From contig NZ_FXWM01000001.1 in assembly GCF_900177675.1 (NCBI RefSeq), forward strand, positions 1,125,001 to 1,189,000: DNA of 64,000 nt, written 5' to 3'. The notes under the pieces were generated by a model. It searched no databases. It was not told the DNA's origin and saw nothing but the letters and a program-made list of their open reading frames with translations. Of this stretch, positions 1 through 7,891 are shown piece by piece (the stretch's first letter is position 1; each line of letters opens with the position of its first letter). The translations under genes and the position numbers were made by a program. Source of the DNA: Bacillus sp. OV166 (GTDB taxonomy: Bacteria; Bacillota; Bacilli; Bacillales; Cytobacillaceae).

Positions 1-379
1 GCGTTCCTGTTCGTCTGTATACTTCATGCCCGTTTAATTCATTTTTTATTTTATGTGCCCAGGCTTCACTGCGGTTATCTGCCCAAGTAATACAAGGTGT
101 CAGCGGTTGGTCATTTTCATCCATGGCAATGAGGCTATGCATCGCACTGCTAAATGAGATGAATGAAATCTCTTTTTGAGGATGTTGTTTCATAATCCTC
201 GAAATGGCTTGTACCACAGCCATAAAGATCTCTTCTGGGTCTTGTTCGGCTGTCGAAATATCAGGAGTATAGAGTGGGTAACCGATATTTTCTTGTTGGA
301 TGACTTCGCCTTTTTCGCTAAATAAAACAGCTTTTGTGCTTGTTGTACCGATGTCTAACCCTAACATATAGCTTGTCAT
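1..379 (-). CDS. gntK: Gluconate kinase, FGGY family (5' part only)
   Basis: This is the N-terminal 126 residues of an FGGY-family sugar kinase; the rest lies beyond the window edge. The start reads MTSYMLGLDIGTTSTKAVLF, the phosphate-1 loop of the FGGY/actin-like ATPase fold, followed by the substrate-side segment ITWADNRS. Its ATG overlaps the last base of the upstream gntR stop (TAATG), so the two genes are translationally coupled. Family knowledge: GntK phosphorylates cytoplasmic gluconate to 6-phosphogluconate. The gluconate assignment (over xylulose) comes from the adjoining GntR regulator and an operator identical to the Bacillus subtilis gnt operator. Confidence 0.9.
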   Translation of the reverse strand, partial: MTSYMLGLDIGTTSTKAVLFSEKGEVIQQENIGYPLYTPDISTAEQDPEEIFMAVVQAISRIMKQHPQKEISFISFSSAMHSLIAMDENDQPLTPCITWADNRSEAWAHKIKNELNGHEVYRRTGT

Positions 380-1104
380 TATTCTTGCACAACTCCTTTA
401 TTAAGCATTAGTTGAGACCTCCAAAGGTCTTCTACTTTTCCTTGAACATCATCAAAGTTTTGATGCAATGAAAGAATCATCAGGTCTCTATTTTTCGCAT
501 TGATCGCATCAATATAAAGTTGATGATTATCCACAATGCGTGGAAAGTCATCGTATTTTTCCTCGAAGCGGGACCTCATCGCTAAAAGGATTAAAGATTC
601 CATTACAGGTTTTGCATTATTCCAGATCATCGTGATGTAGGAATGATTAATCGCTCGAATAATTGTTTCATGGAATAAAACATCTTGATATGAAAACTCA
701 TCGGCATCATGATATTTGATGGCAATTTTCATCATCTCAAGTATTTTACTCAGTTCCTTAACTAACTCTTTAGTGTCTAATTTTACAAGCCGTTCATATA
801 CAAATGTTTCTATCATTAATCGGACATCATAAATTTCTACTATTTCTTTAATTGTGAAACCAATTACAACGGCACCCATTCTTTCTAAACGGATCAAATT
901 TTCTGACGAAAGAGTTTTTAATGCTTCCCGAATAGGGGAACGGCTCACTTCAAAGTCGGCAGCTAATTTATTTTCTGAAAGGGTGGTACCGCTTTCAATA
1001 AGGCCAGAAATTATTCGCATTCTAAGTTCACAGGTAACACGTTCACCAGCAGAAGCTTTTAAAAGCCATTTTGCGGGATATAAGAATTCCTTTGATTCTG
1101 TCAT
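379..1104 (-). CDS. gntR: GntR family regulator of the gluconate operon
   Basis: 241-residue cytoplasmic repressor of the FadR/FCD subgroup. An N-terminal winged helix (about residues 20-90, with FEVSRSPIREALKTLSSENL) is followed by an all-helical FCD ligand-binding domain. It is the first gene of the operon, immediately before gntK with a one-base overlap. In Bacillus subtilis GntR represses gntRKPZ and is released by gluconate. The promoter region carries the exact 18-bp palindrome known as the gnt operator, which supports the assignment. The ATG is preceded by GAGGGTGA at suitable spacing. Confidence 0.92.
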   Translation of the reverse strand: MTESKEFLYPAKWLLKASAGERVTCELRMRIISGLIESGTTLSENKLAADFEVSRSPIREALKTLSSENLIRLERMGAVVIGFTIKEIVEIYDVRLMIETFVYERLVKLDTKELVKELSKILEMMKIAIKYHDADEFSYQDVLFHETIIRAINHSYITMIWNNAKPVMESLILLAMRSRFEEKYDDFPRIVDNHQLYIDAINAKNRDLMILSLHQNFDDVQGKVEDLWRSQLMLNKGVVQE

Positions 1105-1121
1105 TGATTCACCCTCTTGTT

Positions 1122-1151
1122 ATACGAGTATACTTGTATACAAGTATTATA
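1122..1151 (-). promoter_or_regulatory. gnt operator and -10 region
   Basis: A perfect 18-bp palindrome, ATACTTGTATACAAGTAT, at 1130-1147 matches the GntR operator known from Bacillus subtilis. It overlaps a TATAAT -10 (minus strand, 1146-1151). A related imperfect half site lies at 1122-1131. The -35 (TTGCAT) is at 1168-1173, with 16 bp spacing. Confidence 0.9.
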
Positions 1152-1167
1152 GGATACATATTAAAAA

Positions 1168-1182
1168 ATGCAAGCGCTTTTT
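1168..1182 (+). promoter_or_regulatory. Candidate CcpA cre site in the gnt promoter
   Basis: ATGCAAGCGCTTTTT fits the cre consensus WTGNAANCGNWNNCW with one mismatch and covers the -35 element of gntR. This suggests carbon catabolite repression of gluconate use, as is known for the B. subtilis gnt operon. Confidence 0.6.
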
Positions 1183-1357
1183 TTAATAAAGTCATGACAA
1201 CGCAGGAAGGTGTATTCATTATTCTTAGCGAATTTGATAAAAATAATCTAAAAAAGGCCCATTATATATAGGACACTTGAAGAAGAGGCAATATTACTGA
1301 TGTATAAATGAATACATATGTTGAAAATATTGGCAGTTTTTTTAGGAGGAAATTAAG

Positions 1358-2065
1358 ATGAGTATTTTTCTTAAACAAGTTTTTGTTGGTTTACCGAAAA
1401 CGGTTGGAAATAAAGAGGCAAAGAATCCTATGGATCGAGAATGGACAAGCGCCATTTTTAAAGAGTCGATTGAAGCACCTGTCTGGGTCGGAAAAACGGG
1501 TTTAGCTGGTGATGGACAATGGGATTTGGAACATCATGGCGGGCCGGAAAAAGCTGTATTTGCTTATGGATTTGAAAATTACACCCATTGGCAAAAGGAA
1601 CTAGGGATATCTGAGATCACATCCGGTGCAATGGGGGAGAACCTCGTCATGGAACAAATAAATGAGGAGGAGATTTCTATTGGTGATACTTTCCAGATTG
1701 GCGGGGCAGTCGTACAGGTATCGCAGCCAAGGCAGCCATGCTGGAAACCAGCCCGCCGTTTTAAAGTTAAAAACTTGGCGCTGTTATTACAAAATACGGG
1801 CAGAACCGGCTGGTACTTTCGAGTGTTAACAGAGGGTTTTGTTGAAGAGGGGCAGACGTTTACTTTGGTTGACCGACCATATCCACAATGGACCATTCAA
1901 AAGTGCAATCAAATTATCCATGCTAAGAAACAAAAAATGGAGGAAATGCGTGAACTTTCCCAATGTGAATTGCTTGCACCAGGGATGAGAACCACGCTAG
2001 AGAAACGAATAGAAATGAGGGAAACACCGGATATCAGAAATAGGGTGTTTGGACCAAATGAATAA
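1358..2065 (+). CDS. MOSC domain protein (YiiM-like)
   Basis: 235-residue cytoplasmic protein with a MOSC beta-barrel (about residues 25-165). It carries the conserved cysteine in QPRQPCWK, proposed in this family to bind sulfur or the molybdenum cofactor. A C-terminal three-helix domain (about 180-225, from YPQWTIQ) is typical of YiiM proteins. YiiM relatives act in molybdoenzyme-dependent detoxification of N-hydroxylated bases. GGAGGAAATTAAG precedes the ATG. It is monocistronic and ends at a strong bidirectional hairpin. The exact substrate cannot be read from sequence. Confidence 0.85.
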   Translation: MSIFLKQVFVGLPKTVGNKEAKNPMDREWTSAIFKESIEAPVWVGKTGLAGDGQWDLEHHGGPEKAVFAYGFENYTHWQKELGISEITSGAMGENLVMEQINEEEISIGDTFQIGGAVVQVSQPRQPCWKPARRFKVKNLALLLQNTGRTGWYFRVLTEGFVEEGQTFTLVDRPYPQWTIQKCNQIIHAKKQKMEEMRELSQCELLAPGMRTTLEKRIEMRETPDIRNRVFGPNE

Positions 2066-2086
2066 TTGCTAATTATCCTTCCTTTC

Positions 2087-2121
2087 AAAAAAGCTGTAAT
2101 ATATAATTTTACAGCTTTTTT
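2087..2121. terminator. Bidirectional intrinsic terminator
   Basis: A 13-bp inverted repeat (AAAAAAGCTGTAA and complement) with a 9-nt loop and A/T runs on both sides separates the convergent MOSC and membrane-protein genes. Confidence 0.85.
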
Positions 2122-2974
2122 ATATGTGATCTTTAGAGGGGACCCTAGACAATCTTTTATCAACAATCCCCGTAAGCATGGTCAGCAATAAAGCTAAACC
2201 TACATAGTACGGCTGGTCCCACCATACCAAACTATGAAGGATTCCAAATTCGATCAGAACTTGGTTCACCGCATACATAAGTAATCCTGCTAAGATATAT
2301 TTGCTCCACTTCATTTTCCAGTTAAGTTTACTCATTAGACAATAAAACAGACTATCACATAAATAGAAAATAGCTGCTAAAGCAATCGAATCCCGTCCAG
2401 AATCTTCAAACCACCCAGGGGTGTATATTCGATTCGAGAAAAAGATGATCGGAAGTATATGGGCACTGCAAGATATGGTGCCAATAATTAAATAAAGCAT
2501 CCAATTATGCTTGAACCCTTTGGAGGGTCGTAAAATCCATTTAAAATAAATCTTAGCTGTAGCAAAATAAAAAGGGAGCCCCAGTCCCGTATACGCTAAC
2601 CTCCACCAATTATGAGAATAGATATGGAGCTTTAAAAATAACCATTCAATCCCGACAAATAATCCAGAAAATAAAACCATCCAAATCCAACCTAAATGAA
2701 ACGTTGCTATTAAGGTGGCAACGATGGGTAAAGAAAAGGCATTTGAGACAAATGCCCCCAAATTGTTGTCATAGAAAGTATTATGCTGGATAAAATTAGG
2801 GTTGTATTTATAGCATCCTAAGAAATTAAAGATGATGGTCTCAATAATAAATCCCATACCAATCATGGTTAATAATAGGAATAGAGTTTGCGTATTTCTT
2901 TTTTTGAATAGTATAAAACAAAATAAACTAGTGCTGAAAACCAGTAAAGCATAATACCAATATGAATTATGCAT
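2120..2974 (-). CDS. Multi-pass membrane protein of unknown function
   Basis: About 284 residues with roughly eight hydrophobic segments spread along the length and short basic loops (for example FKKRNTQ and PSKGFKHN), so an integral membrane protein. I do not recognise a characterised family. An upstream in-frame GTG exists at 2983, but GGAG lies 8 nt before the ATG at 2974, which I take as the start. It stands alone between two terminator or intergenic regions and converges on the MOSC gene. Confidence 0.7.
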   Translation of the reverse strand: MHNSYWYYALLVFSTSLFCFILFKKRNTQTLFLLLTMIGMGFIIETIIFNFLGCYKYNPNFIQHNTFYDNNLGAFVSNAFSLPIVATLIATFHLGWIWMVLFSGLFVGIEWLFLKLHIYSHNWWRLAYTGLGLPFYFATAKIYFKWILRPSKGFKHNWMLYLIIGTISCSAHILPIIFFSNRIYTPGWFEDSGRDSIALAAIFYLCDSLFYCLMSKLNWKMKWSKYILAGLLMYAVNQVLIEFGILHSLVWWDQPYYVGLALLLTMLTGIVDKRLSRVPSKDHI

Positions 2975-3180
2975 ATTATTCACTCCGATAATAGCTGGAT
3001 TTAGATAGTTTGTTCCTAATAATGAAAATTATGCAATTCCTACCATTACGTAAAAAACCACTATGGAGAGGGTCCCCTAGCGGTTTAATGGAAGGTATCC
3101 AGGAATTTTTAGGTGGACACAAGATTTAAACAGGTGCTATTCGATAAAGAATGGGAACCTTTTAAGATCTGCAAAAAGAA

Positions 3181-3522
3181 TTACCTTGATGTCTCCTCAA
3201 AAGTTACCTTAAGGACCTTTTCGGTCTCCTTATTAAATTCTATATTGATATAAACACCGAATTCCCTATTGTTTTCTTTTAACCAAAGCTTGAACCTTTC
3301 GGTGGAGGTTTGTGGTTCACTCGTTCTTCCAACGTGTAGATAATCAATTATTTTTGCATGCGGATACTTTTCATGTGTTTTTTGTAGGGCTAATGTACCC
3401 CACTTAGCATAGGGGGGAATCGGTTTATGTTGTGCATTTGCTGTATGAATTGAGGTCAGTGGATATACACTTTCTGAGATAAAAAGTAAGCTTATATATA
3501 AACTAATCAGGATATTTTTCAC
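3181..3522 (-). CDS. DUF3889 secreted protein (YqzG/YhdC-like)
   Basis: 113 residues with an N-terminal signal peptide (about 1-29, ending near ANA). A DUF3889 domain follows, with PPYAKWGTLALQKTHEKYP and a C-terminal beta segment ending VLKVTFEET. Small secreted Bacillus proteins of this family (YqzG, YhdC) have no known biochemical role. It is a single gene divergent from the acetyltransferase gene, with no clear promoter motif. Confidence 0.8.
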   Translation of the reverse strand: MKNILISLYISLLFISESVYPLTSIHTANAQHKPIPPYAKWGTLALQKTHEKYPHAKIIDYLHVGRTSEPQTSTERFKLWLKENNREFGVYINIEFNKETEKVLKVTFEETSR

Positions 3523-3654
3523 GTAATTACCCTCTTTGTTTTTGCTTATAGCATTTCATTTCGAGCAAAAACTTATGTGGGTTTTTGTAAATCATTGTGT
3601 TTGTTAACTATCAACACAAAAAATGATGCCATTCAAACCTCAGAGGAGTTATGA

Positions 3655-3708
3655 ATGAAGGTAATTGAAAAAAAACCAAAATGGATTAAAGAGAGGGGAT
3701 TATTTTGA
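3655..3708 (+). CDS. Candidate 17-residue leader peptide before the GNAT gene
   Basis: A short reading frame, MKVIEKKPKWIKERGLF, begins at an ATG with GAGGAG six bases upstream. This is a better ribosome binding site than many genes here have. Its TGA stop overlaps the TTG start of the acetyltransferase gene (TTTTGA), so translational coupling is plausible. It is very basic. It could instead be a chance frame. Confidence 0.4.
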   Translation: MKVIEKKPKWIKERGLF

Positions 3709-4763
3709 AAATTAAATTACTGGATGCATCTGATGCAGAGAGATATTGGAAGTTAAGACTAGAAGCACTAAAACAAAATCCTGAAGCATTTTTAACAAGT
3801 TATGAGGATGCCATAAAAAGAGAAAATCCCATTGACCAAGTTGCCCATAACTTTACCACAGAAGGAAACTTTACGTTTGGTGCATTTGATGATGAAGAAC
3901 TAATCGGAGTAGTCACCTTACTTCAAGAAAGTGCCGAGAAAATACGGCATCGAGCAAATATTTTTGCGATGTATGTCACGCCCAAGAAACAAGGACTAGG
4001 CGTAGGTAAGGCATTAATGGTAGAGGCGATCAATAAAGCTAAAACGATGGAAGAGATTGAAAAAATTAATTTATCCGTGATGGCAAGCAATGAAAGGGCG
4101 AAAAATCTTTATACCCAATTAGGTTTTAAAGTGTATGGATTTGAAGAAAATGCCCTTAAAGTGAACGGAATTCATTATAATGATGAACATATGGTTCTGC
4201 ATTTGAAATCAGGGAAGAGGGATTCGAGCCTTAAAGGTGAAAATATCTATATTAGACCATTTTCCACAGAAGATGCACAAGCACTCCTTACATTGCAAAC
4301 TGTAAACCGTAGTTTTTTCGAACAGTTTTCGATGGAACGAAATGACGATTTTTATACGGTCGAATCTCAATTGAACCGGATAAATATATATGAAGAAGAT
4401 AGTAAAAATGATCAGACCTATACGTTTGGAATTTTTAAAAATGATGGTCTCTTAATTGGTACTATTAATCTATTTCAAGTACTAAGAGGCTCGCTTCAAA
4501 GTGCGTTCATCGGTTATTTTTTAGATGAAAAGCACACTGGGAAGGGCTTCACAACTGAAGCGGCTAAACTACTGGTGAAATATGCATTCAATAAATTGAA
4601 ATTACACCGTATAGAAGCCGGAGTCATGCCTCATAATATTGGTTCCATTCGAGTGTTAGAAAAGTCCGGATTTCATAAAGAAGGAATCGCTTTGAAAAAT
4701 GTAAAGATCAACGGAAAATGGGAAGACCATCAAGTTTTGGCGATTATTAATCCGAATGACTAA
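3705..4763 (+). CDS. Fused double GNAT acetyltransferase
   Basis: 352 residues containing two GNAT domains in tandem. The N-terminal one (about 1-167) has the acetyl-CoA motif VTPKKQGLGVGKALM and the NERAKNLYTQLGF region. The C-terminal one (about 178-350) is RimJ/RimL-like, with GKGFTTEAAKLLVKYAF and NIGSIRVLEKSGF. The start is TTG, placed about 6 nt after GAGGGG. Substrates are unknown; the RimJ/L half suggests N-terminal or small-molecule amine acetylation. Single-domain homologues are common, so the fusion is the notable point. Confidence 0.85.
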   Translation: MKIKLLDASDAERYWKLRLEALKQNPEAFLTSYEDAIKRENPIDQVAHNFTTEGNFTFGAFDDEELIGVVTLLQESAEKIRHRANIFAMYVTPKKQGLGVGKALMVEAINKAKTMEEIEKINLSVMASNERAKNLYTQLGFKVYGFEENALKVNGIHYNDEHMVLHLKSGKRDSSLKGENIYIRPFSTEDAQALLTLQTVNRSFFEQFSMERNDDFYTVESQLNRINIYEEDSKNDQTYTFGIFKNDGLLIGTINLFQVLRGSLQSAFIGYFLDEKHTGKGFTTEAAKLLVKYAFNKLKLHRIEAGVMPHNIGSIRVLEKSGFHKEGIALKNVKINGKWEDHQVLAIINPND

Positions 4764-4794
4764 TATTATTTCCGTGAAAAGGAAGGTCCCAAAA

Positions 4795-5334
4795 ATGAAT
4801 ATAGTTGAAAAAGCGCTGCAGATAGCGAGTAAAAGTCATCGGAACCAATGCAGAAAGAATACCGACATCCCTTATATCACGCACCCGGTTACCGTCGGGA
4901 TGATGTTAATGAAAGCAGGGTACGATGATGACATCATCGCAGCGGGAATATTGCATGATACGGTTGAAGATACAGAACTTACTTTAAAAGATATTGAGCG
5001 GGAATTTGGACCAAGAATTGCTAGGATTGTGGAAGGATGTTCTGAACCCAATAAATCCCTCCCCTGGAAGGAACGGAAGGAACATACAATTGAGTTTTTA
5101 AAGACAGCATCAGAGGAAATTCGTGTTGTTGCCTGTGCCGATAAATTACATAACATTCGCTCCCTAATAAAGGATTATGAGCAGCAGGGGGATGCTGTGT
5201 GGAACATATTTAACGCCGGCAAAGAACAGCAAGCGTGGTACTACACAAATATTGTTGACAGTCTCCGTCACCAGTCATCATTCCCATTACTAAAGGAATT
5301 AGAAGTTGAAGTAAATCTGCTTTTTAAAAAATAA
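4795..5334 (+). CDS. HD-domain phosphohydrolase (SpoT/RelA hydrolase-like)
   Basis: 179 residues resembling the small (p)ppGpp hydrolase (MESH1-like) HD family: early histidines in SHRNQCRKN, HP in YITHPVTVG, the metal pair in ILHDTVEDT and a later aspartate in CADKLHNIRS. An ATG at 4756 would overlap the previous gene, but GGAAGG lies 8 nt before the ATG at 4795, where the family normally starts. There is no synthetase domain. Hydrolysis of ppGpp or a related nucleotide is inferred from the family only. Confidence 0.8.
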   Translation: MNIVEKALQIASKSHRNQCRKNTDIPYITHPVTVGMMLMKAGYDDDIIAAGILHDTVEDTELTLKDIEREFGPRIARIVEGCSEPNKSLPWKERKEHTIEFLKTASEEIRVVACADKLHNIRSLIKDYEQQGDAVWNIFNAGKEQQAWYYTNIVDSLRHQSSFPLLKELEVEVNLLFKK

Positions 5335-5359
5335 TGTCGATAAGACTCGAATCGGAAGG

Positions 5360-5389
5360 AGAGGACCTTGGTAAAGGAACTCTTTTTTT
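5360..5389 (+). terminator. Possible weak intrinsic terminator
   Basis: AGAG and CCTT pair with AAGG and CTCT around a small internal loop, followed by seven T residues, shortly after the HD gene. Confidence 0.45.
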
Positions 5390-5462
5390 CGATTATGTTA
5401 TAATAAAGTCACAAAAGTAAATTACTTTAATAAGTGTATATTATGATAGGGGGCAAAGGTGA

Positions 5463-6881
5463 ATGGATAATAAACTAATTATGCCAACTGAAATGTCGAT
5501 AAAAGATAAAAAACATAATGTAAAGGGTAATATAATAAGGGCAGCTGTATTTACACGAAGCAAAGTAATCGAGGTTATGACCGCTGACCAGGAAAGATAT
5601 TATCTTATTTATTATAAAAATTCCCTAATATATGGGGAGAAGCTTGATCGAATTGAAGAAGGAACATTTATAGATAAAGCATTTCATGAAGGTATTATTA
5701 TTGAATCCCCGCATCCGCTCTTAAGTGCATTAATTCCCCTCGTAAACGTCACTATTCCGAATAAAAATAACCTTTTTTCTCAATTACAAATCCATTATTC
5801 ACTTCAGGAAATGGTCCACATTCTGACAACACTTGACTCGTTTTTTCAAAAAGAAGAGGTGATTAAGATCATCGACAAAGTATTCTACCACTTTAGAAGA
5901 AACGGGAAATTTATGAAATCCTTTCAAATCATTCAAATGTTAGCTGATTTTGCACCGACATTAAAATCTGCACAAGAACGTTTGGCCTCTCTCGAATTTA
6001 GTTCATACAACCATTTTTACCATTCCTCGAGTTTACCTGTAATCCAAATGAAGGACCCTCTATATGTTGAATTATATTGCTTCAAAAATCGAACCAATCC
6101 AGATGAACGAATATTATTAGAAGAAATAGTGAGTAAACAAGACGATTTAGTTGAGTTATTACTATGGTTAGAAAATGCAGGGAAATCCAAAGAGGCTAAA
6201 TCGATTGAAAAGTATACGAGTATTGCGTTACGCTTTGTGACGATGGAAGAATGGATGCTGATATTGGCTCAACTCAACATCAATCCGTTTCATGTACTGC
6301 CTGATTCAAAATCTATTATCAAAAAAATGCTTAAAGATGGTAATTATGAGAAAGCTGCCTTATGCATATTAGATTTTATCGATGACATGCCCGCCTCCTA
6401 CGATGCCATACTCCTTTTAATATGGGAAAATTCTGACCCGAGCTTTGTCATAGAACATTTAGACGAATTTATTAAATTGTTGCAGCACCTGCCACATGCT
6501 GAAAAGACCAGGCAATTTGAACAAAAGGTGTTTCAATTTGCTGAAATCCTTCTTAAAGAGCATGATCTTAAAACTGTTCATGAAAAACTTATCCCTATTC
6601 AAAAGGTAATCCCGGATTTAGATGTAATTAGAAAAATTAGTGAAATGGTAAATTTATTAGAGGATCCCGATCGAATGATGGAATTGGGTGATTATTATGC
6701 GGAGTTTAAACAATTCGATCAAGCGATCGATTGCTTCTTCTGGGAAATGGAGCTGCAGCCGCAAAATCCTTCTCCCGTACGAAAAATCAGCAAAATGTAT
6801 CAATCTAAAGGGATGGTAAAAGAGGCTTCAGCCTATCAAAAAATTTTCGCTCAATTAAAAAGTAATCAAGAAACTGGATGA
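5463..6881 (+). CDS. Unknown protein with TPR-like C-terminus
   Basis: 472 residues, no signal peptide or membrane segment. The N-terminal 90 residues look beta-rich (IIRAAVFTRSKVIEVMT onward). The rest is helical, and the last 70 residues resemble TPR repeats (MELGDYYAEFKQFDQAIDCF and a second unit). I do not recognise a named family. GGGGG and AAAGGTGA precede the ATG. The gene is monocistronic and ends at a good terminator. A cytoplasmic protein-interaction role is only an inference from the repeat-like region. Confidence 0.7.
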   Translation: MDNKLIMPTEMSIKDKKHNVKGNIIRAAVFTRSKVIEVMTADQERYYLIYYKNSLIYGEKLDRIEEGTFIDKAFHEGIIIESPHPLLSALIPLVNVTIPNKNNLFSQLQIHYSLQEMVHILTTLDSFFQKEEVIKIIDKVFYHFRRNGKFMKSFQIIQMLADFAPTLKSAQERLASLEFSSYNHFYHSSSLPVIQMKDPLYVELYCFKNRTNPDERILLEEIVSKQDDLVELLLWLENAGKSKEAKSIEKYTSIALRFVTMEEWMLILAQLNINPFHVLPDSKSIIKKMLKDGNYEKAALCILDFIDDMPASYDAILLLIWENSDPSFVIEHLDEFIKLLQHLPHAEKTRQFEQKVFQFAEILLKEHDLKTVHEKLIPIQKVIPDLDVIRKISEMVNLLEDPDRMMELGDYYAEFKQFDQAIDCFFWEMELQPQNPSPVRKISKMYQSKGMVKEASAYQKIFAQLKSNQETG

Positions 6882-6915
6882 CCCACCATCATCCGCTTAA
6901 CTAGTCGCATAAGCT

Positions 6916-6948
6916 AAGGTCATCAGAGTAGACTTCTGATGACCTTTT
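6916..6948. terminator. Intrinsic terminator
   Basis: A 12-bp stem (AAGGTCATCAGA and complement) with a 5-6 nt loop and flanking T/A tracts lies between the convergent 5463-6881 and 6977-7204 genes. Confidence 0.85.
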
Positions 6949-6976
6949 GTGGTTACTATACCTTTAATCATAAAAA

Positions 6977-7204
6977 CTAAATTCTGTTTTTAACATCCTC
7001 TCTTATTCGTTCGATAATATTCTCGGATAAATTCGCAGGCAAGGATGTCCCATTCTTAAAAACCCAAGCATTTACTAGTTCAAGGTCTCCTTTTTTAAAG
7101 GTAATACTATAATCTTGATCTTCGTATGTAAAATCAGCTGTCACTTCTTCTTGGTCATAAGCTTCCTCATCAATAATCATATTAAATATTTCATATGGTT
7201 TCAC
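6977..7204 (-). CDS. Small acidic protein of unknown function
   Basis: 75 residues starting at GTG, with AAAGGAG seven bases upstream. The sequence is acidic in its first half (DEEAYDQEEVTADFTYEDQD), followed by a helix ending EDVKNRI. No family is recognised. The strong ribosome binding site and the convergent terminator make it a credible gene. Confidence 0.6.
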   Translation of the reverse strand: MKPYEIFNMIIDEEAYDQEEVTADFTYEDQDYSITFKKGDLELVNAWVFKNGTSLPANLSENIIERIREDVKNRI

Positions 7205-7360
7205 GGTTATGCTCCTTTGTATCTTTATTGTATGTAAATAGGGTTAACTTTAAAAATATGTTTATTCAATGGTAGCCACAAAAACTACTATATTTCACTT
7301 TAATATATTAAATAAGAATATGATAAAATGGGGATGGGAGCGAATGGAGGTTGGCAGCAA

Positions 7361-7816
7361 TTGATTACTTTCTATAAAATCCTTGTATGTATACATATTT
7401 TTTCAGCCATCTTGGGGATGGGTCCAGGTTTCATATTAACGACAGTGGTCAAATCTGGGAAAAACATGACCGAATTAAGACATTCATATAGGATTAGACA
7501 TAAGTTACATATATTTGTAATGGTTGGCGGCACGCTTTTATTAATCACAGGGTTGAGCATGGGATTCATCAATCCGAGCCTGTTTCGGATGGGATGGTAT
7601 GTCACCAGTCTCTTTCTCTTTTTGGCTGCACTAGCAATTGGACCACTCGTTTTATCACCTAGGTCAAAACCAGTTAAAGCCCTTTTAGCATCGCACAAAG
7701 GAGAAGAAATTCCCGAAGAATATTGGAGTTTATCAAAAATTCTATTTCGATTTGAAAACCTAGAAAATGTGATCTTTCTCATCATCATCGCCCTGATGAT
7801 TTTCAAGCCATTCTAA
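7361..7816 (+). CDS. DUF2269-like integral membrane protein
   Basis: About 151 residues with four hydrophobic segments and the pattern ILVCIHIFSAILGMGPGF, typical of the DUF2269 family of small bacterial membrane proteins of unknown function. An ATG at 7328 is in frame but lacks a ribosome binding site. GGAGG at 7346-7350 lies 10 nt before the TTG at 7361, which I take as the start. A palindromic repeat at 7815-7875 directly after the stop may terminate it. Confidence 0.65.
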   Translation: MITFYKILVCIHIFSAILGMGPGFILTTVVKSGKNMTELRHSYRIRHKLHIFVMVGGTLLLITGLSMGFINPSLFRMGWYVTSLFLFLAALAIGPLVLSPRSKPVKALLASHKGEEIPEEYWSLSKILFRFENLENVIFLIIIALMIFKPF

Positions 7817-7875
7817 AAAGGTGTCAGGCACCACTCGTAGACAAATGTCCACGAACGGTGCCTGACACCTTTTTA
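7815..7875. repeat. Inverted pair of the dispersed 13-mer, acting as a terminator
   Basis: GGTGTCAGGCACC at 7820-7832 and its complement GGTGCCTGACACC at 7857-7869, with flanking A and T runs, form a long stem with a 24-nt loop between two convergent genes. Single copies of the same 13-mer occur at four other places in this window. Confidence 0.85.
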
Positions 7876-7891
7876 TTTATGTCGTTTAAGT

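Noticed and set aside
2974..2983. GTG start for the membrane-protein gene
   Set aside because: It overlaps the GGAG used by the ATG at 2974.
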